Assembly (NCBI GenBank): GCA_017984435.1
Contig: JAGNZK010000003.1
Span: 46,798-110,797 of the forward strand
Reading direction: 5' to 3'
DNA length: 64,000 nucleotides
From: Nitrosomonas sp.
Lineage (GTDB): Bacteria; Pseudomonadota; Gammaproteobacteria; Burkholderiales; Nitrosomonadaceae
In this document: positions 37,603 through 47,700 of the stretch, piece by piece
Numbering within the stretch: position 1 is the stretch's first letter
Layout: the number at the start of each line of letters is the position of its first letter
The notes under the pieces: model-generated
What the model saw: the letters and a program-made list of their open reading frames with translations, nothing else
What the model was told of the DNA's origin: nothing
The model's database searches: none
Made by a program: the position numbers and the translations under genes

Positions 37603-38415
37603 ATGCCACCTGAAACTTTAATTGAGGTCAATGACCTGAATTTTTCCTACGACACGCGCGCGATTTTGCGAGGTGTCGATATGACCATGCCACGTGGCAA
37701 AGTCATCGCCATTATGGGCGGTAGCGGCTCAGGTAAAACTACGTTACTTCGATTGATCAGTGGCGCAATTCAACCAACCTCCGGTTATGTGAAGTTTGCC
37801 GGAGAAGTGGTGCATGAGCTTGATCGTGACGCACTTTTCAAGTTGCGGCGCAAGATGGGGATGTTGTTTCAGTTCGGCGCATTGTTTACGGATTTATCGG
37901 TTTTTGACAATGTCGCATTTCAGATGCGCGAGCATACCAATTTGCCGGAATCCATGATTCGTGATCTGGTACTCATGAAACTGCACGCCGTGGGTTTACG
38001 CGGGGCGCATCATTTAATGCCCAATGAGTTATCCGGCGGGATGGCGCGGCGTGTGGCTTTGGCGCGTTCCATCGCGTTGGATCCGATGCTGATTATGTAC
38101 GATGAACCATTTACTGGGCTTGATCCGATTTCATTGAGTGTCATCGGAAATTTGATTCGCCGGTTAACCGATGCACTCGGCATGACATCGATCGTGGTGA
38201 CTCATGATGTACAGGAATCCCTGAAAATTGTGGATTATGTTTATTTTATTGCAGATGGTGTCATCGCAGCCCAGGGTACACCGAAGGAAGTGCGCGAATC
38301 GATCGCACCTTTTGTGCATCAGTTCATACATGGTGAAGAAGATGGACCGGTACCGTTTCATTATTCCGCTCAGGCGTATCAAAAGGATTTGAATTTGGAG
38401 GGCGGGCTTGCCTAG
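37603..38415 (+). CDS. mlaF: Phospholipid ABC transporter ATP-binding protein MlaF
   Basis: ATPase of the MlaFEDB complex that moves phospholipids between inner and outer membranes to keep outer-membrane asymmetry. Walker A GGSGSGKTTLLRLISG, the signature LSGGMARRVALARS and Walker B IMYDEPFTGLD are all present. The length of 270 residues is normal. It overlaps mlaE by eight bases. The 252-base gap to ftsH holds no gene and should carry the operon promoter; I see no confident -35/-10. Confidence 0.94.
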   Translation: MPPETLIEVNDLNFSYDTRAILRGVDMTMPRGKVIAIMGGSGSGKTTLLRLISGAIQPTSGYVKFAGEVVHELDRDALFKLRRKMGMLFQFGALFTDLSVFDNVAFQMREHTNLPESMIRDLVLMKLHAVGLRGAHHLMPNELSGGMARRVALARSIALDPMLIMYDEPFTGLDPISLSVIGNLIRRLTDALGMTSIVVTHDVQESLKIVDYVYFIADGVIAAQGTPKEVRESIAPFVHQFIHGEEDGPVPFHYSAQAYQKDLNLEGGLA

Positions 38416-39205
38416 ACGTATCGTATCCGGCATTCGGAATGTCGGCCATCGGGTGATTGACAGTGTCTGGCGGTTGGGTATGGCCAGCCGTTTTTTTATC
38501 CTGGTATTATTAAAATCCGGCACCAGCCTGCGCCGTTTTAATTTGGTTGTACGTGAATTGTATTTCACCGGTGTCTTGTCATTGATTATTATCGTGGTAT
38601 CAGGGCTTTTTGTCGGCATGGTGCTGGGTTTGCAAGGCTACGAGACACTACAGAAATATGGCTCGGAATCAGCGGTTGGTACGTTGGTGGCACTATCTTT
38701 GGTGCGTGAACTGGGGCCTGTCGTGGCGGCGTTGTTATTTGCCAGCCGTGCGGGTTCAGCGATTACCGCAGAGATTGGATTAATGAAAGCCACGGAGCAA
38801 TTGGCAGCGATGGGAATGATGGCGGTTGATCCGATTGCGCGAGTGGTGGCGCCGCGTTTTTGGGCTGGCGTAATTTCCATGCCGTTTCTGGCGGCGATGT
38901 TTTCGGTGATGGGGGTTTTTGGCGGCTACCTGGTTACCGTGGTATTTATTGGCGTGGATGAAGGTTCCTATTGGTCGCAAATGCAGAGCGCGGTTGATTT
39001 TCGTTTTGATATCATAAATGGTTTTATCAAAAGTTGTTTCTTCGGCGTGGCGGTTACTGCCATTGCGGTTTTTGAAGGTTATGATGCGCCGCCGACTGCG
39101 GAAGGCGTGTCAGGGGCGACAACGCGTACGGTCGTAACTTCGTCATTAGTCATTTTGGGACTTGATTTTATTTTGACCGCTTTCATGTTTAGAGGGGTGA
39201 GTTAA
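38408..39205 (+). CDS. mlaE: Phospholipid ABC transporter permease MlaE
   Basis: Inner-membrane permease of the Mla complex with five or six hydrophobic helices. Family segments are VVSGLFVGMVLGLQGYETL, ASRAGSAITAEIGLMKATEQ and YDAPPTAEGVSGATTRTVV. TTG at 38408, inside the mlaF end, gives a 265-residue protein of normal size; ATG 38480 would remove 24 residues. Its stop shares one base with the mlaD start (TAATG). Confidence 0.94.
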   Translation: MPRRIVSGIRNVGHRVIDSVWRLGMASRFFILVLLKSGTSLRRFNLVVRELYFTGVLSLIIIVVSGLFVGMVLGLQGYETLQKYGSESAVGTLVALSLVRELGPVVAALLFASRAGSAITAEIGLMKATEQLAAMGMMAVDPIARVVAPRFWAGVISMPFLAAMFSVMGVFGGYLVTVVFIGVDEGSYWSQMQSAVDFRFDIINGFIKSCFFGVAVTAIAVFEGYDAPPTAEGVSGATTRTVVTSSLVILGLDFILTAFMFRGVS

Positions 39206-39672
39206 TGCAGCGGACAACAATGGATTTATGGGTGGGATTGTTTGTGGTCACGGGTATTATCGCGCTCATGATATTGAGTCTTAAAGTCGGTAATCTGAAT
39301 GTTTATAATCCTTCACAAAGCTACATCCTTACCGGAAATTTTGAGAATATCGGTGGTTTGAAGGTTCGCGCGCCGGTCAAAAGCGCCGGCGTGGTGGTAG
39401 GACGAGTAACCGACATTCAGTTTAGTACGCAGACTTATGATGCCGTGGTAACCATGAGTATGGATAGTCGTTTCCCGTTCCCCAAAGATACTTTCGCCAG
39501 CATCCTGACATCAGGATTGCTCGGCGAGCAATATATCGGGCTAGCTGCGGGCGGGGATGAAGCGCAGTTAAAGGATGGTGATAAAATTATGAAAACCAAT
39601 TCGGCCATGGTGCTTGAAGAATTGATCGGACGTTTTTTGTTTAATAAGGCATCGGAGGATGATTCTTTTTGA
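39205..39672 (+). CDS. mlaD: Phospholipid-binding MCE protein MlaD
   Basis: Single-pass membrane protein with a periplasmic MCE domain that forms the hexameric lipid channel. The N-terminal helix is about residues 8-27. The MCE signature is FENIGGLKVRAPVKSAGVVV, then GLLGEQYIGLAAGG. The length of 155 residues is normal. It carries neither a His-rich tail nor fused extra MCE domains. Confidence 0.94.
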   Translation: MQRTTMDLWVGLFVVTGIIALMILSLKVGNLNVYNPSQSYILTGNFENIGGLKVRAPVKSAGVVVGRVTDIQFSTQTYDAVVTMSMDSRFPFPKDTFASILTSGLLGEQYIGLAAGGDEAQLKDGDKIMKTNSAMVLEELIGRFLFNKASEDDSF

Positions 39673-39746
39673 TTGAACGGATATTTGTTAAATTTATTCT
39701 TGTTGGTTTAACATTGCATATTACTTAAAATTTTGGTGAGAGAACG

Positions 39747-40367
39747 ATGAAAAGATTTATTGGGATAATTGGTTTAATACTTTCTAATTTGTTGGTATTT
39801 CCTGCATGGTCAATGGATCTTGCGCCTGATAGGCTGGTTGACAGAACAGTTCAGGAAGTCATGGATATTATTCAGAAAGATGAAGAATTAAAGAATGGCA
39901 ACAAAGAAAAAATGCTCGATTTGATCGAATCTAAAATATTGCCGCATTTTAATTTTACGCGCATGACACAACTCGCCATGGGGCAGCACTGGTCAGCCGC
40001 TGCGCCGGAGCAGCAAAACAAGCTGGTACATGAATTTCGCACATTGTTAGTACGCACTTATTCGAATGCATTGACGAGTTATCAGGATGAAACGATTAAA
40101 GTAAATCCCATACAATCGCTGGGTGATCGCGTGGAAACCATGGTACGTACTGTCGTCATTCAAGGTAATGGAAAACAACCGGTGCCGATTGATTACAACA
40201 TGGAAAAAAAACCGGATGGCTGGAAAGTTTATGATGTGACGGTTGCCGGTGTAAGCCTGGTGACAAATTATCGTGGAACCTTTAATAGTCAAGTGCGCAA
40301 GGGCGGCATTGAGGGGCTGTTGAAAACATTATCGGACAAGAATAAATCCTTGGAAGGCAAAAAGTAA
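39747..40367 (+). CDS. mlaC: Periplasmic phospholipid carrier MlaC
   Basis: Soluble lipid shuttle between outer-membrane MlaA and the inner-membrane complex. A signal peptide ends at PAWS. Family segments are ILPHFNFTRMTQLAMGQHW, LVRTYSNALTSYQDETIKV and DGWKVYDVTVAGVSLVTNYR. The length of 206 residues is normal. It starts 74 bases after mlaD with a GAGAG site. Confidence 0.92.
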   Translation: MKRFIGIIGLILSNLLVFPAWSMDLAPDRLVDRTVQEVMDIIQKDEELKNGNKEKMLDLIESKILPHFNFTRMTQLAMGQHWSAAAPEQQNKLVHEFRTLLVRTYSNALTSYQDETIKVNPIQSLGDRVETMVRTVVIQGNGKQPVPIDYNMEKKPDGWKVYDVTVAGVSLVTNYRGTFNSQVRKGGIEGLLKTLSDKNKSLEGKK

Positions 40368-40376
40368 TATCAACCG

Positions 40377-40715
40377 GTGAGTAATCTGAATACTTTATCT
40401 GCAATGGTTTCTTGTGATGGCGATAGAATTATCGTGCAAGGGTCTGTTACCATTGATAATGTTGTCGCTCTAACGCAACAAGGGGTAGCTCTGTTTGACG
40501 AGCATCATCGGGTAATTGACCTGGATAAAGTGACCGGTGTTGATTCAACCGTTATCAGTATGTTGCTGGAATGGTTACGTGCAGCGCGTCAAAAATGCTA
40601 TTCATTACAGTTTATCAATATGCCCGCAAGCCTTGAAAGCCTGATTCAACTATATGGGGTAGCGGAATTGATCCTGGTTCCTGTGAATAAGACCACGGAT
40701 CAAAGCGCCGCCTGA
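40377..40715 (+). CDS. mlaB: STAS-domain protein MlaB
   Basis: Cytoplasmic STAS-domain regulator/stabiliser of MlaF. It starts at GTG nine bases after the mlaC stop. The core reads VIDLDKVTGVDSTVISMLLEW, the STAS-type D-x-S/T segment. The length of 112 residues is slightly above the norm. A strong palindrome covers its stop codon. Confidence 0.85.
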   Translation: MSNLNTLSAMVSCDGDRIIVQGSVTIDNVVALTQQGVALFDEHHRVIDLDKVTGVDSTVISMLLEWLRAARQKCYSLQFINMPASLESLIQLYGVAELILVPVNKTTDQSAA

Positions 40716-40732
40716 TCAGGTAGCGCTTTGAT
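40699..40732. other. Strong palindrome over the mlaB stop codon
   Basis: Perfect ten-base arms ATCAAAGCGC (40699-40708) and GCGCTTTGAT (40723-40732) enclose a second perfect palindrome CCTGATCAGG (40711-40720). No T-run follows, so it could be a 3' stabilising hairpin or attenuator between mlaB and the next transporter rather than a classical terminator. Confidence 0.6.
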
Positions 40733-40776
40733 ATATCGGGAATCTTAAGCACTATTTTCTCTAATTAATCCATCCG

Positions 40777-41694
40777 ATGTTGCCAGCTATTGAAGTCAAG
40801 CAAGTGTGCAAGCGCTATGGCGATTTGTGTGTATTGACTGATATTGATCTTGAGGTTCACACGGGGGAATTTTTTGCTTTATTGGGTCCGAATGGTGCCG
40901 GTAAAACGACCCTGATCAGTATTATCGCCGGCCTGTCTCTGGCCAACAGCGGTTCAGTCAATGTCATGGGGCACCATGTCACCACGCACTATCAACAAGC
41001 CCGTCTAAATTTAGGTATCGTGCCGCAAGAATTGGTATTTGATCCTTTTTTCACGGTACGTGAAACCTTGTTAATACAATCGGGCTATTACGGTATCAAG
41101 GCAAATACGCGCTGGGTGGATGAAATCATTGAGCGTTTGGATCTGACCGATAAGGCTGATGTGAACATGCGTGCGTTGTCGGGAGGTATGAAACGCCGTG
41201 TTCTGGTTGCGCAGGCATTGGTGCATAAGCCGCCGGTGATTATTCTGGATGAACCGACAGCCGGCGTGGATGTTGAATTACGTCAGACACTGTGGGATTT
41301 TATCAAGCAACTCAATCAGGATGGCCATACCATTGTTTTGACCACGCACTATCTGGAAGAAGCAGAAACATTATGCAATCGTGTTGCCATGCTTAAGGAA
41401 GGAAAAATCGTTGCATTGGATAGCACGCAAAATCTGATTGGGAAAATGGCGGTAGGGAAGTCAATACGCTTGAGATTGTTACCGGACACACTGCCGTCAA
41501 CACTGCAACCGTTACAAATCAGTCATAACGATGGCATATACGAACTCCGAATTGAAAACTACGCACAGGTGGAATCCATTTTGTCGTCATTACGCGCTGC
41601 GAATTGCCAGATACTGGAGATGCATTTGCAGCAACCTGATCTGGAAGATGTCTTTGTCAGTATCATGACGGAAAGCGGAAATCCATCAAAATGA
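40777..41694 (+). CDS. yadG: ABC exporter ATP-binding protein (YadG-like)
   Basis: ABC-2 type ATPase of 305 residues. Walker A GPNGAGKTTL, signature LSGGMKRRVLVAQAL and Walker B VIILDEPTAGVD are intact. The C-terminal ~80 residues form the accessory domain common in this group. It overlaps the permease start by four bases (ATGA). The pair regularly follows mla genes in betaproteobacteria; its substrate is unknown. Confidence 0.88.
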   Translation: MLPAIEVKQVCKRYGDLCVLTDIDLEVHTGEFFALLGPNGAGKTTLISIIAGLSLANSGSVNVMGHHVTTHYQQARLNLGIVPQELVFDPFFTVRETLLIQSGYYGIKANTRWVDEIIERLDLTDKADVNMRALSGGMKRRVLVAQALVHKPPVIILDEPTAGVDVELRQTLWDFIKQLNQDGHTIVLTTHYLEEAETLCNRVAMLKEGKIVALDSTQNLIGKMAVGKSIRLRLLPDTLPSTLQPLQISHNDGIYELRIENYAQVESILSSLRAANCQILEMHLQQPDLEDVFVSIMTESGNPSK

Positions 41695-42446
41695 CTGGTT
41701 TTCTTACATTACTGTATAAGGAATTGCTGCGTTTCTGGAAAGTGGGTTTCCAAACGGTCTTGGCGCCGATGATATCTACTTTATTGTATCTGCTGGTTTT
41801 CTTTCATGTGCTGGAAGCGCATGTGGAGGCTTATCCGGGGATAGCTTACACCACTTTCCTGATTCCCGGACTCGTGATGATGGCGGTCATACAAAATGCG
41901 TTTGCCAATTCATCTTCCAGCATAATTCAGTCCAAAATCAGTGGCAATATTGTATTTATCCTGTTGTCGCCATTGTCCTATCAAGCTATATTTTTTGCGT
42001 ATATTCTGGCGTCTGTAGTGCGGGGATTGTTGGTCGGTTTGGGTGTTTATTTGGTGACGCTGATATTTTTTGATATTCCGCTGCAATTGCCTTTGTGGGC
42101 ATTGTTGTTTGTCATTCTGGGTAGCGCGATACTCGGTGCATTGGGTTTGATCGCCGGTATCTGGGCGGATAAATTCGATCAATTGGCAGCGTTTCAGAAT
42201 TTTATCATTCTACCATTGACATTCTTATCCGGCGTGTTTTATACCGTACATTCACTACCTGTCGGTTGGCAATACTTGTCTCATCTCAATCCGTTCTTTT
42301 ATATGATCGACGGATTTCGCTACGGCTTCTTTGGCATATCGGATATTTCGCCTTATATTAGCCTGACGATTGTGGCAATATGCTTGCTGGCAATTTCCAT
42401 GTTGGCCATTCGACTGCTCAAAACAGGCTATAAGTTGCGTTTCTAA
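41691..42446 (+). CDS. yadH: ABC-2 type permease (YadH-like)
   Basis: Inner-membrane permease of 251 residues with six hydrophobic helices. The ABC-2 signature region is LPLTFLSGVFYTVHSLPVGW followed by LNPFFYMIDGFRYGFFG. It partners the ATPase encoded immediately upstream, with a four-base overlap. Substrate unknown. Confidence 0.88.
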   Translation: MTGFLTLLYKELLRFWKVGFQTVLAPMISTLLYLLVFFHVLEAHVEAYPGIAYTTFLIPGLVMMAVIQNAFANSSSSIIQSKISGNIVFILLSPLSYQAIFFAYILASVVRGLLVGLGVYLVTLIFFDIPLQLPLWALLFVILGSAILGALGLIAGIWADKFDQLAAFQNFIILPLTFLSGVFYTVHSLPVGWQYLSHLNPFFYMIDGFRYGFFGISDISPYISLTIVAICLLAISMLAIRLLKTGYKLRF

Positions 42447-42494
42447 GAAATAATTACTTATTTACCTACTAACAATGCATCAAGGAGGATTGTA

Positions 42495-42737
42495 ATGATT
42501 ACAGCAGAGTATATAAAAACCACGATTGAATCATCGTTGCCGTGTGAATATGTGAAGGTGGAAGGCGATGACGGACGCCATTTTCTGGCGTTGATTGTCA
42601 GTGCCGAATTTGTCGGAAAAAATACCGTTCAACAGCATCAACTGGTATACAAATCGTTGGGTGATAAAATGAAGCAAGAGGTTCACGCGTTATCAATGAA
42701 AACACTGACACCTGAGCAATGGACTGATAAATCCTGA
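42495..42737 (+). CDS. ibaG: BolA family protein IbaG
   Basis: Small 80-residue BolA-fold protein. Motifs are IESSLPCEYVKVEGDDGRHF and the helix-turn LVYKSLGDKMKQEVHALSMKTLTPEQW. Such proteins pair with monothiol glutaredoxins in iron-sulfur and iron handling. An AGGAGG site lies nine bases ahead of the ATG. Location after the mla-yadGH genes is a conserved order, where murA often follows; murA is not here. Confidence 0.9.
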   Translation: MITAEYIKTTIESSLPCEYVKVEGDDGRHFLALIVSAEFVGKNTVQQHQLVYKSLGDKMKQEVHALSMKTLTPEQWTDKS

Positions 42738-42831
42738 GGAAGCAGGATCACGTTTGAAAGAACCTTAAAACAGTTTTACCAGTCCGAATTCGTTATAATT
42801 ACCCTCTTTTATCGCTCAATCTGGAATTTCA

Positions 42832-43617
42832 TTGTTTAGAATACTCGGCGCTTTAACAGGCTTCTTCATCTTTGGTTTTTTAGGTATATTCCTGGGTTAT
42901 TTTATCGGAAGCTTCATTGACCGTTTCCGAACGTTTGGTTCCGGCGGGATGAATCCATTTAATGCCCCGCGCCGTCAATCGGTTTTCCTGGAAACCGTTT
43001 TCATTTTGATGGGTAAATTGGCCAAGGCGGATGGCCGTGTTTCAGAGACAGAAGTATCGCATGTGCAACAGTTCATGCAAAAACTGGGCATGACACCCGA
43101 TCATCGACTCAAAGCCATTGCACTTTTCAAGCAAGGTGCTGCCGTAGATTATGATATCCATCCAAAAATCAACGAATTCCTCGCCGTATGCGGTTATTCC
43201 AATAATTTGAAGCAGATGTTGCTGGTTTATCTCATTATTATGGGATTATCCGATGGACACCTGAATGCTGCCGAAGAAGAACTTCTGAAAGAAGTGGCCG
43301 GGCGCCTTGGATATAGCCAGATTGCCTTCAGGCAATTGCTCGAGATGGTGCTGAATCAGGCGCATTTTGCCGGTGGCCAAAGCACATCAGCCAGCGCACT
43401 GGAAGATGCCTATAAAGCATTAGGTGTCAGCAAAGAAAATACGGACCAGGAAATCAAGCGCGCTTATCGTAAGTTAATGAGTCAATATCATCCGGATAAA
43501 TTGATGGGACAAGGCGTACCAGAAGAGATGATCGCGGTGGCGACTGAACAGGCGCAAGAAGTCCAAACGGCCTATGATCTCATCAAGAGACATCGTGATC
43601 AGAACGCAGCCGCTTAA
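42832..43617 (+). CDS. djlA: DjlA-like co-chaperone (TerB-like plus DnaJ domain)
   Basis: Type III membrane J protein of 261 residues. A glycine-rich N-terminal transmembrane segment (about 5-27) is followed by a TerB-like helical domain (about 50-175) with MGKLAKADGRVSETEV and IIMGLSDGHLNAAEEE. The C-terminal J domain (about 190-258) carries the HPD motif (220-222), needed to stimulate DnaK. The start is a TTG at 42832. A perfect TATAAT (42794-42799) lies upstream, although its -35 is unclear. Confidence 0.88.
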   Translation: MFRILGALTGFFIFGFLGIFLGYFIGSFIDRFRTFGSGGMNPFNAPRRQSVFLETVFILMGKLAKADGRVSETEVSHVQQFMQKLGMTPDHRLKAIALFKQGAAVDYDIHPKINEFLAVCGYSNNLKQMLLVYLIIMGLSDGHLNAAEEELLKEVAGRLGYSQIAFRQLLEMVLNQAHFAGGQSTSASALEDAYKALGVSKENTDQEIKRAYRKLMSQYHPDKLMGQGVPEEMIAVATEQAQEVQTAYDLIKRHRDQNAAA

Positions 43618-43647
43618 CCGGGTATTTGAATAAAACGTCATTGAGAA

Positions 43648-44256
43648 ATGAAACCGCTGCTTTTTAGCTTCCGCCGCTGTCCTTTTGCGATTCGTGCCCG
43701 ATTGGCGATCAAGGTCAGTGGTGTTGATGTGGATACGCACGAAGTCAGTCTGCGCGCCAAACCCAAGGAAATGCTGGAATGCTCACCGAAAGGCACCGTG
43801 CCGGTGCTAAAATTCGCTGACGGACACGTGCTCGAGCAAAGTTTGGATATCATACATTGGGCGCTTGCCATCAATGATCCTGAACATTGGCTGGATGACG
43901 ATTCGGCGGTAACTGCTGAAATGATGGCATTGATTCAACACAATGATGAATCGTTTAAGCCGAAACTGGATCTGTATAAATATGCCGTGCGCTATCCGCA
44001 GCACCCTGAATCCTACTACCGTGAGCAAGCAGAACCCTTTCTGGTTGAATTGGAATCACGCTTGAGTAACGATGGCTATCTGCTGAGTGGCCGCTATACA
44101 TTGGCGGATATGGCCATCTTCCCTTTCATTCGGCAGTTTAGCAATGTCAATCCGGATTGGTTTTATGCTTCTCGCTATCACCACCTGATTGCATGGCTGG
44201 ATCGGTTGACCGGTTCGCAATTATTTCAACATGTGATGCAGAAAGAAGCTGAGTAA
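43648..44256 (+). CDS. Glutathione S-transferase-like protein
   Basis: Protein of 202 residues with a thioredoxin-fold N-terminal domain (MKPLLFSFRRCPFAIRAR, a CPFA active-site-like motif at C11; then KGTVPVLKFADGHVLEQS with cis-Pro) and a helical C-terminal domain (SGRYTLADMAIFPFIRQF). The Cys rather than Ser/Tyr suggests glutaredoxin-like or omega-class chemistry. It starts 30 bases after djlA. Substrate unknown. Confidence 0.82.
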   Translation: MKPLLFSFRRCPFAIRARLAIKVSGVDVDTHEVSLRAKPKEMLECSPKGTVPVLKFADGHVLEQSLDIIHWALAINDPEHWLDDDSAVTAEMMALIQHNDESFKPKLDLYKYAVRYPQHPESYYREQAEPFLVELESRLSNDGYLLSGRYTLADMAIFPFIRQFSNVNPDWFYASRYHHLIAWLDRLTGSQLFQHVMQKEAE

Positions 44257-44458
44257 CTACAAGTTGTCACAACATTAAGACCCCGTACAATACCGCTATC
44301 GTTCACAGATTCAGCAATAATAACCATGCAAAATTAATATTCAATGTTATAAATGCATGGATGATAAACGATTTTTTGAAAAGACTCCTGCACAACCTAG
44401 CCTACCATTGCAATAACCAACTAGAATAGAGTTAGTTAAAAGACGGTTGGAGTAAAAG

Positions 44459-44712
44459 ATGCAGATGAGTTTTGGAACACTGGAATTGTCGCAGCGCTTG
44501 AAGCGAGATAATGTGCTGATGAAGATTGATACCCTGATTGAATGAGAGGAATTACGTCCGAAGCTTACGGGTATATACAAGCGCGAGTTATCGCATGGTG
44601 GAGGACAGGAACCGTTTGATGCGCTGATGATGTTCAAAGCGATCCTACTGGGTCAGTGGCATAATTTATCGGATGCCGCGTTAGAGCTTTGGGTATTTCA
44701 TTGTGACGACCT
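44459..44712 (+). pseudogene. Relic of an IS5-family transposase
   Basis: The N-terminal region reads MQMSFGTLELSQRLKRDNV then MKIDTLIE, a stop, then EELRPKLTGIYKRELSHGG and FDALMMFKAILLGQWHNLSD, typical of an IS5-family transposase start. The stop replaces a Trp codon, and the frame is lost after ALEL near 44690. The catalytic DDE part is absent. Most of the 505-base gap 44257-44762 is this relic; the remaining upstream part shows no gene. Confidence 0.75.
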
Positions 44713-44762
44713 TATTCTTCGTTTCGTTAAAATTTGTGGAATTTTATAGATACTTCTCATGT

Positions 44763-47700
44763 TCAATAAACGATCTCAACATTCTCTGTTTTAAAATGCG
44801 TGTTTAACGATTGCAGCAGGTCGTCATGAAGATTTACCTGCCAGTCGTTCCCTAATTCAAGATCGGCACTGGCAAATTCATTGTGATAGGCGAGTGTTAT
44901 CGGGCAGTAATTACCGAGAGGTTTTGGGGTTTGATTGGAGAAGGGGACCAGCAGTGTTTTGAGGTTGGAAACTTGGCTGAGGGTGAATGGATCGCAATGA
45001 ATCCTGATTTGCTTGGCGAATCGGGAGCGTATTCCGGCGAAATCATAGAGTTGCTCGGCGGTGATTCTCAACTCATCACCTTCTTCGCCATTGTGCCCAC
45101 GGTTACTGACTTTCGCTTCCACGATCAGAAGCTGATCCTCTTTTAACCATGATCGGTTGGCATCGAACAATTCACTAAAAACTACCAGTTCAACACGTGC
45201 TTTGCCGTCATCCAGGTTAATGATGGCCATTCTACCACGGCGCGTCATTTGCACGCGGATTGAATGGATGATTCCGGCGAGCAGTTGCGGCTCGCGACTG
45301 GAGTTCAATCGATCCAGTCGGGTGCGGATGAAGCGTTTGAGTGCTGCGGCGTAAGTATCGAAAGGATGTCCGCTAAAATAATAGCCTAGGCTGATTTTTT
45401 CATGACGTAATTTTTCCCGGTCTGGCCATGATTCCACATGAATCAATTGCGCTTGCATGTGTGATTGACTCTCAGCTTCACCGAATAAATTAGCTTGACT
45501 GACAGCCTGACTCGTTTGCTCGGCGGATTCGATAGCCAAGCCGACAGAAGCCAACAGGCTGGCGCGGTTAGGATTGAGTGAATCAAACGCACCGACGCGG
45601 ATCAGTGATTCCATCACGCGGCGATTGGCAATACGCCGATCGACATGGTTACAGAAATCGAATAAATCAGTAAAACCCCCCATTTGTTCGCGTGCAGCAA
45701 TGATTGAGTTAATCGCGGATTCTCCGGTACCTTTCACCGCGCCGAGACCAAAACGGATGGTTTTGTTGTCGACCGGAATAAAACGGTAACCGGAAAGATT
45801 AATATCCGGCGCAAGTATCGTCAGTCCGTTGGCGATGCTGTCTTCAACAAAAATATGTACTTTATCGGTGTCGTCCATGTCGGCGGACAAGCATGCGGCC
45901 ATAAATTCGGCAGGGTAGTGCGCTTTCAGATAGGCAGTTTGAAAGGCAATCAGCGCATAAGCAGCAGCATGGGATTTATTAAAACCGTAACCTGCGAATT
46001 TTTCCATTAAACCGAACAGTTCGGTGGCTTTATCCTGACTCAAGTTATTGTTGATAGCGCCGGCGACGAAAATATCCCGTTGTTGCGCCATTTCCTCAAC
46101 TTTCTTCTTGCCCATGGCGCGGCGCAACAAATCGGCGCTACCGAGACTGTAGCCGCCGATGACTTGCGCTATTTGCATGACTTGCTCTTGGTAGATCATG
46201 ATGCCATACGTTGGGCCCAGGATCGGCTCCAGGCGCGGATCCAGATATTCAATCGTTTTCTTGCCATGCTTGCGATCAATAAATTCCGGAATCAGATCCA
46301 TCGGACCGGGGCGATATAGGGCAACTAGCGCAATAATATCTTCAAAACAATCCGGTTTTGCTTTCTGCAATAGATCGATCATGCCGCGCGATTCAAACTG
46401 AAAAATGCCGACTGCGTTGCCTTTACGCATCAGTGCGTAGGTGAGTGCATCGTCAAGTGGCAGTGTCTCCAGTGAAAAAAGTTGCACAGTCGGATCGGTT
46501 TTTGTAGCAGACTCGGTGTTTGGATGCGATTGACGGATATAACCGATAGCGCGATCCAACGTGGTCAGCGTGCGCAAGCCCAGAAAATCGAATTTAACCA
46601 GGCCGATTTTTTCGACGTCGTCTTTGTCCAGTTGGCTGACCACGGAATCCGCCGATTCGGTGCAATAGACTGGACAAAAATCGGTGATTTCACTGGAAGC
46701 GATGAGTACACCGCCGGCGTGCATGCCGATATTGCGCGTAATACCTTCGAGGCTTTCCGCCAATTCCAGCAAATTGCGTACATCTTCCTCCTCCTCGGCG
46801 CGTAAATTGAGCTGCGGTTCGAGCTGACGGGCTTTTTTTAACGTCATGCCGAGCTCAAAGGGTATCAATTTAGCCAACTGGTCGACGAAGTTATACGGCA
46901 AGTCCATGACGCGACCGATATCGCGGATTACCGCTTTGGCCGCCATCGTGCCAAACGTAGCGATTTGTGAAACTTTCCCGGTACCGTAGCGTTGCTTGAC
47001 GTATTCGATGACCAGTTCGCGCCGATCCTGGCAGAAATCGATGTCAAAATCCGGCATCGAGATGCGCTCAGGATTCAGAAAACGTTCAAATAGTAAATCG
47101 TAACGCAACGGATCGAGGTCGGTAATTCCCAATGAATATGCCACTAATGAGCCCGCTCCAGAGCCGCGACCAGGCCCAACCGGCACATTGTTATGCTTGG
47201 CCCAGTTAATAAAATCCGCTACGATCAGAAAATATCCGGCAAATCCCATCTGGATAATGGTATTAACTTCAAATTCAAGGCGGGATTGATACTGGGGTAT
47301 TTTGTCATTACGCAGGGTTGTATCGGGAAACAGGCCTACCATGCGGTTTTTCAGACCGATGCTGGCTTGGTCGTGTAAATATTGTTCGAGGCTTTCGTTG
47401 TTAGGCGTAGGAAACAAAGGCAGCCGGTTTATACCCAATTCCAATACCAGATTGCAACGCTTGGCGATTTCTATCGTATTGGCTAATGCACTGGGAATAT
47501 CGGCGAACAGTTGGGTTATCTCGGCCTGGGTTTTAAAATATTGCTCCTCCGTAAAGTTTCTTGGGCGGCGTTTGTCTTCCAGCGTATAGCCTTCGGCGAT
47601 ACAAACACGTGCTTCATGCACTCTGTGATCTTCCGGATTCAGGAATTGTATGGCTTGTGTGGCGACAACGGGCAGATTGAATTTTTGAGCGAGTGCCAGC

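Noticed and set aside
44347-44637. A 96-residue minus-strand gene.
   Set aside because: It is antisense to the recognisable IS5 transposase relic and has no supporting features.
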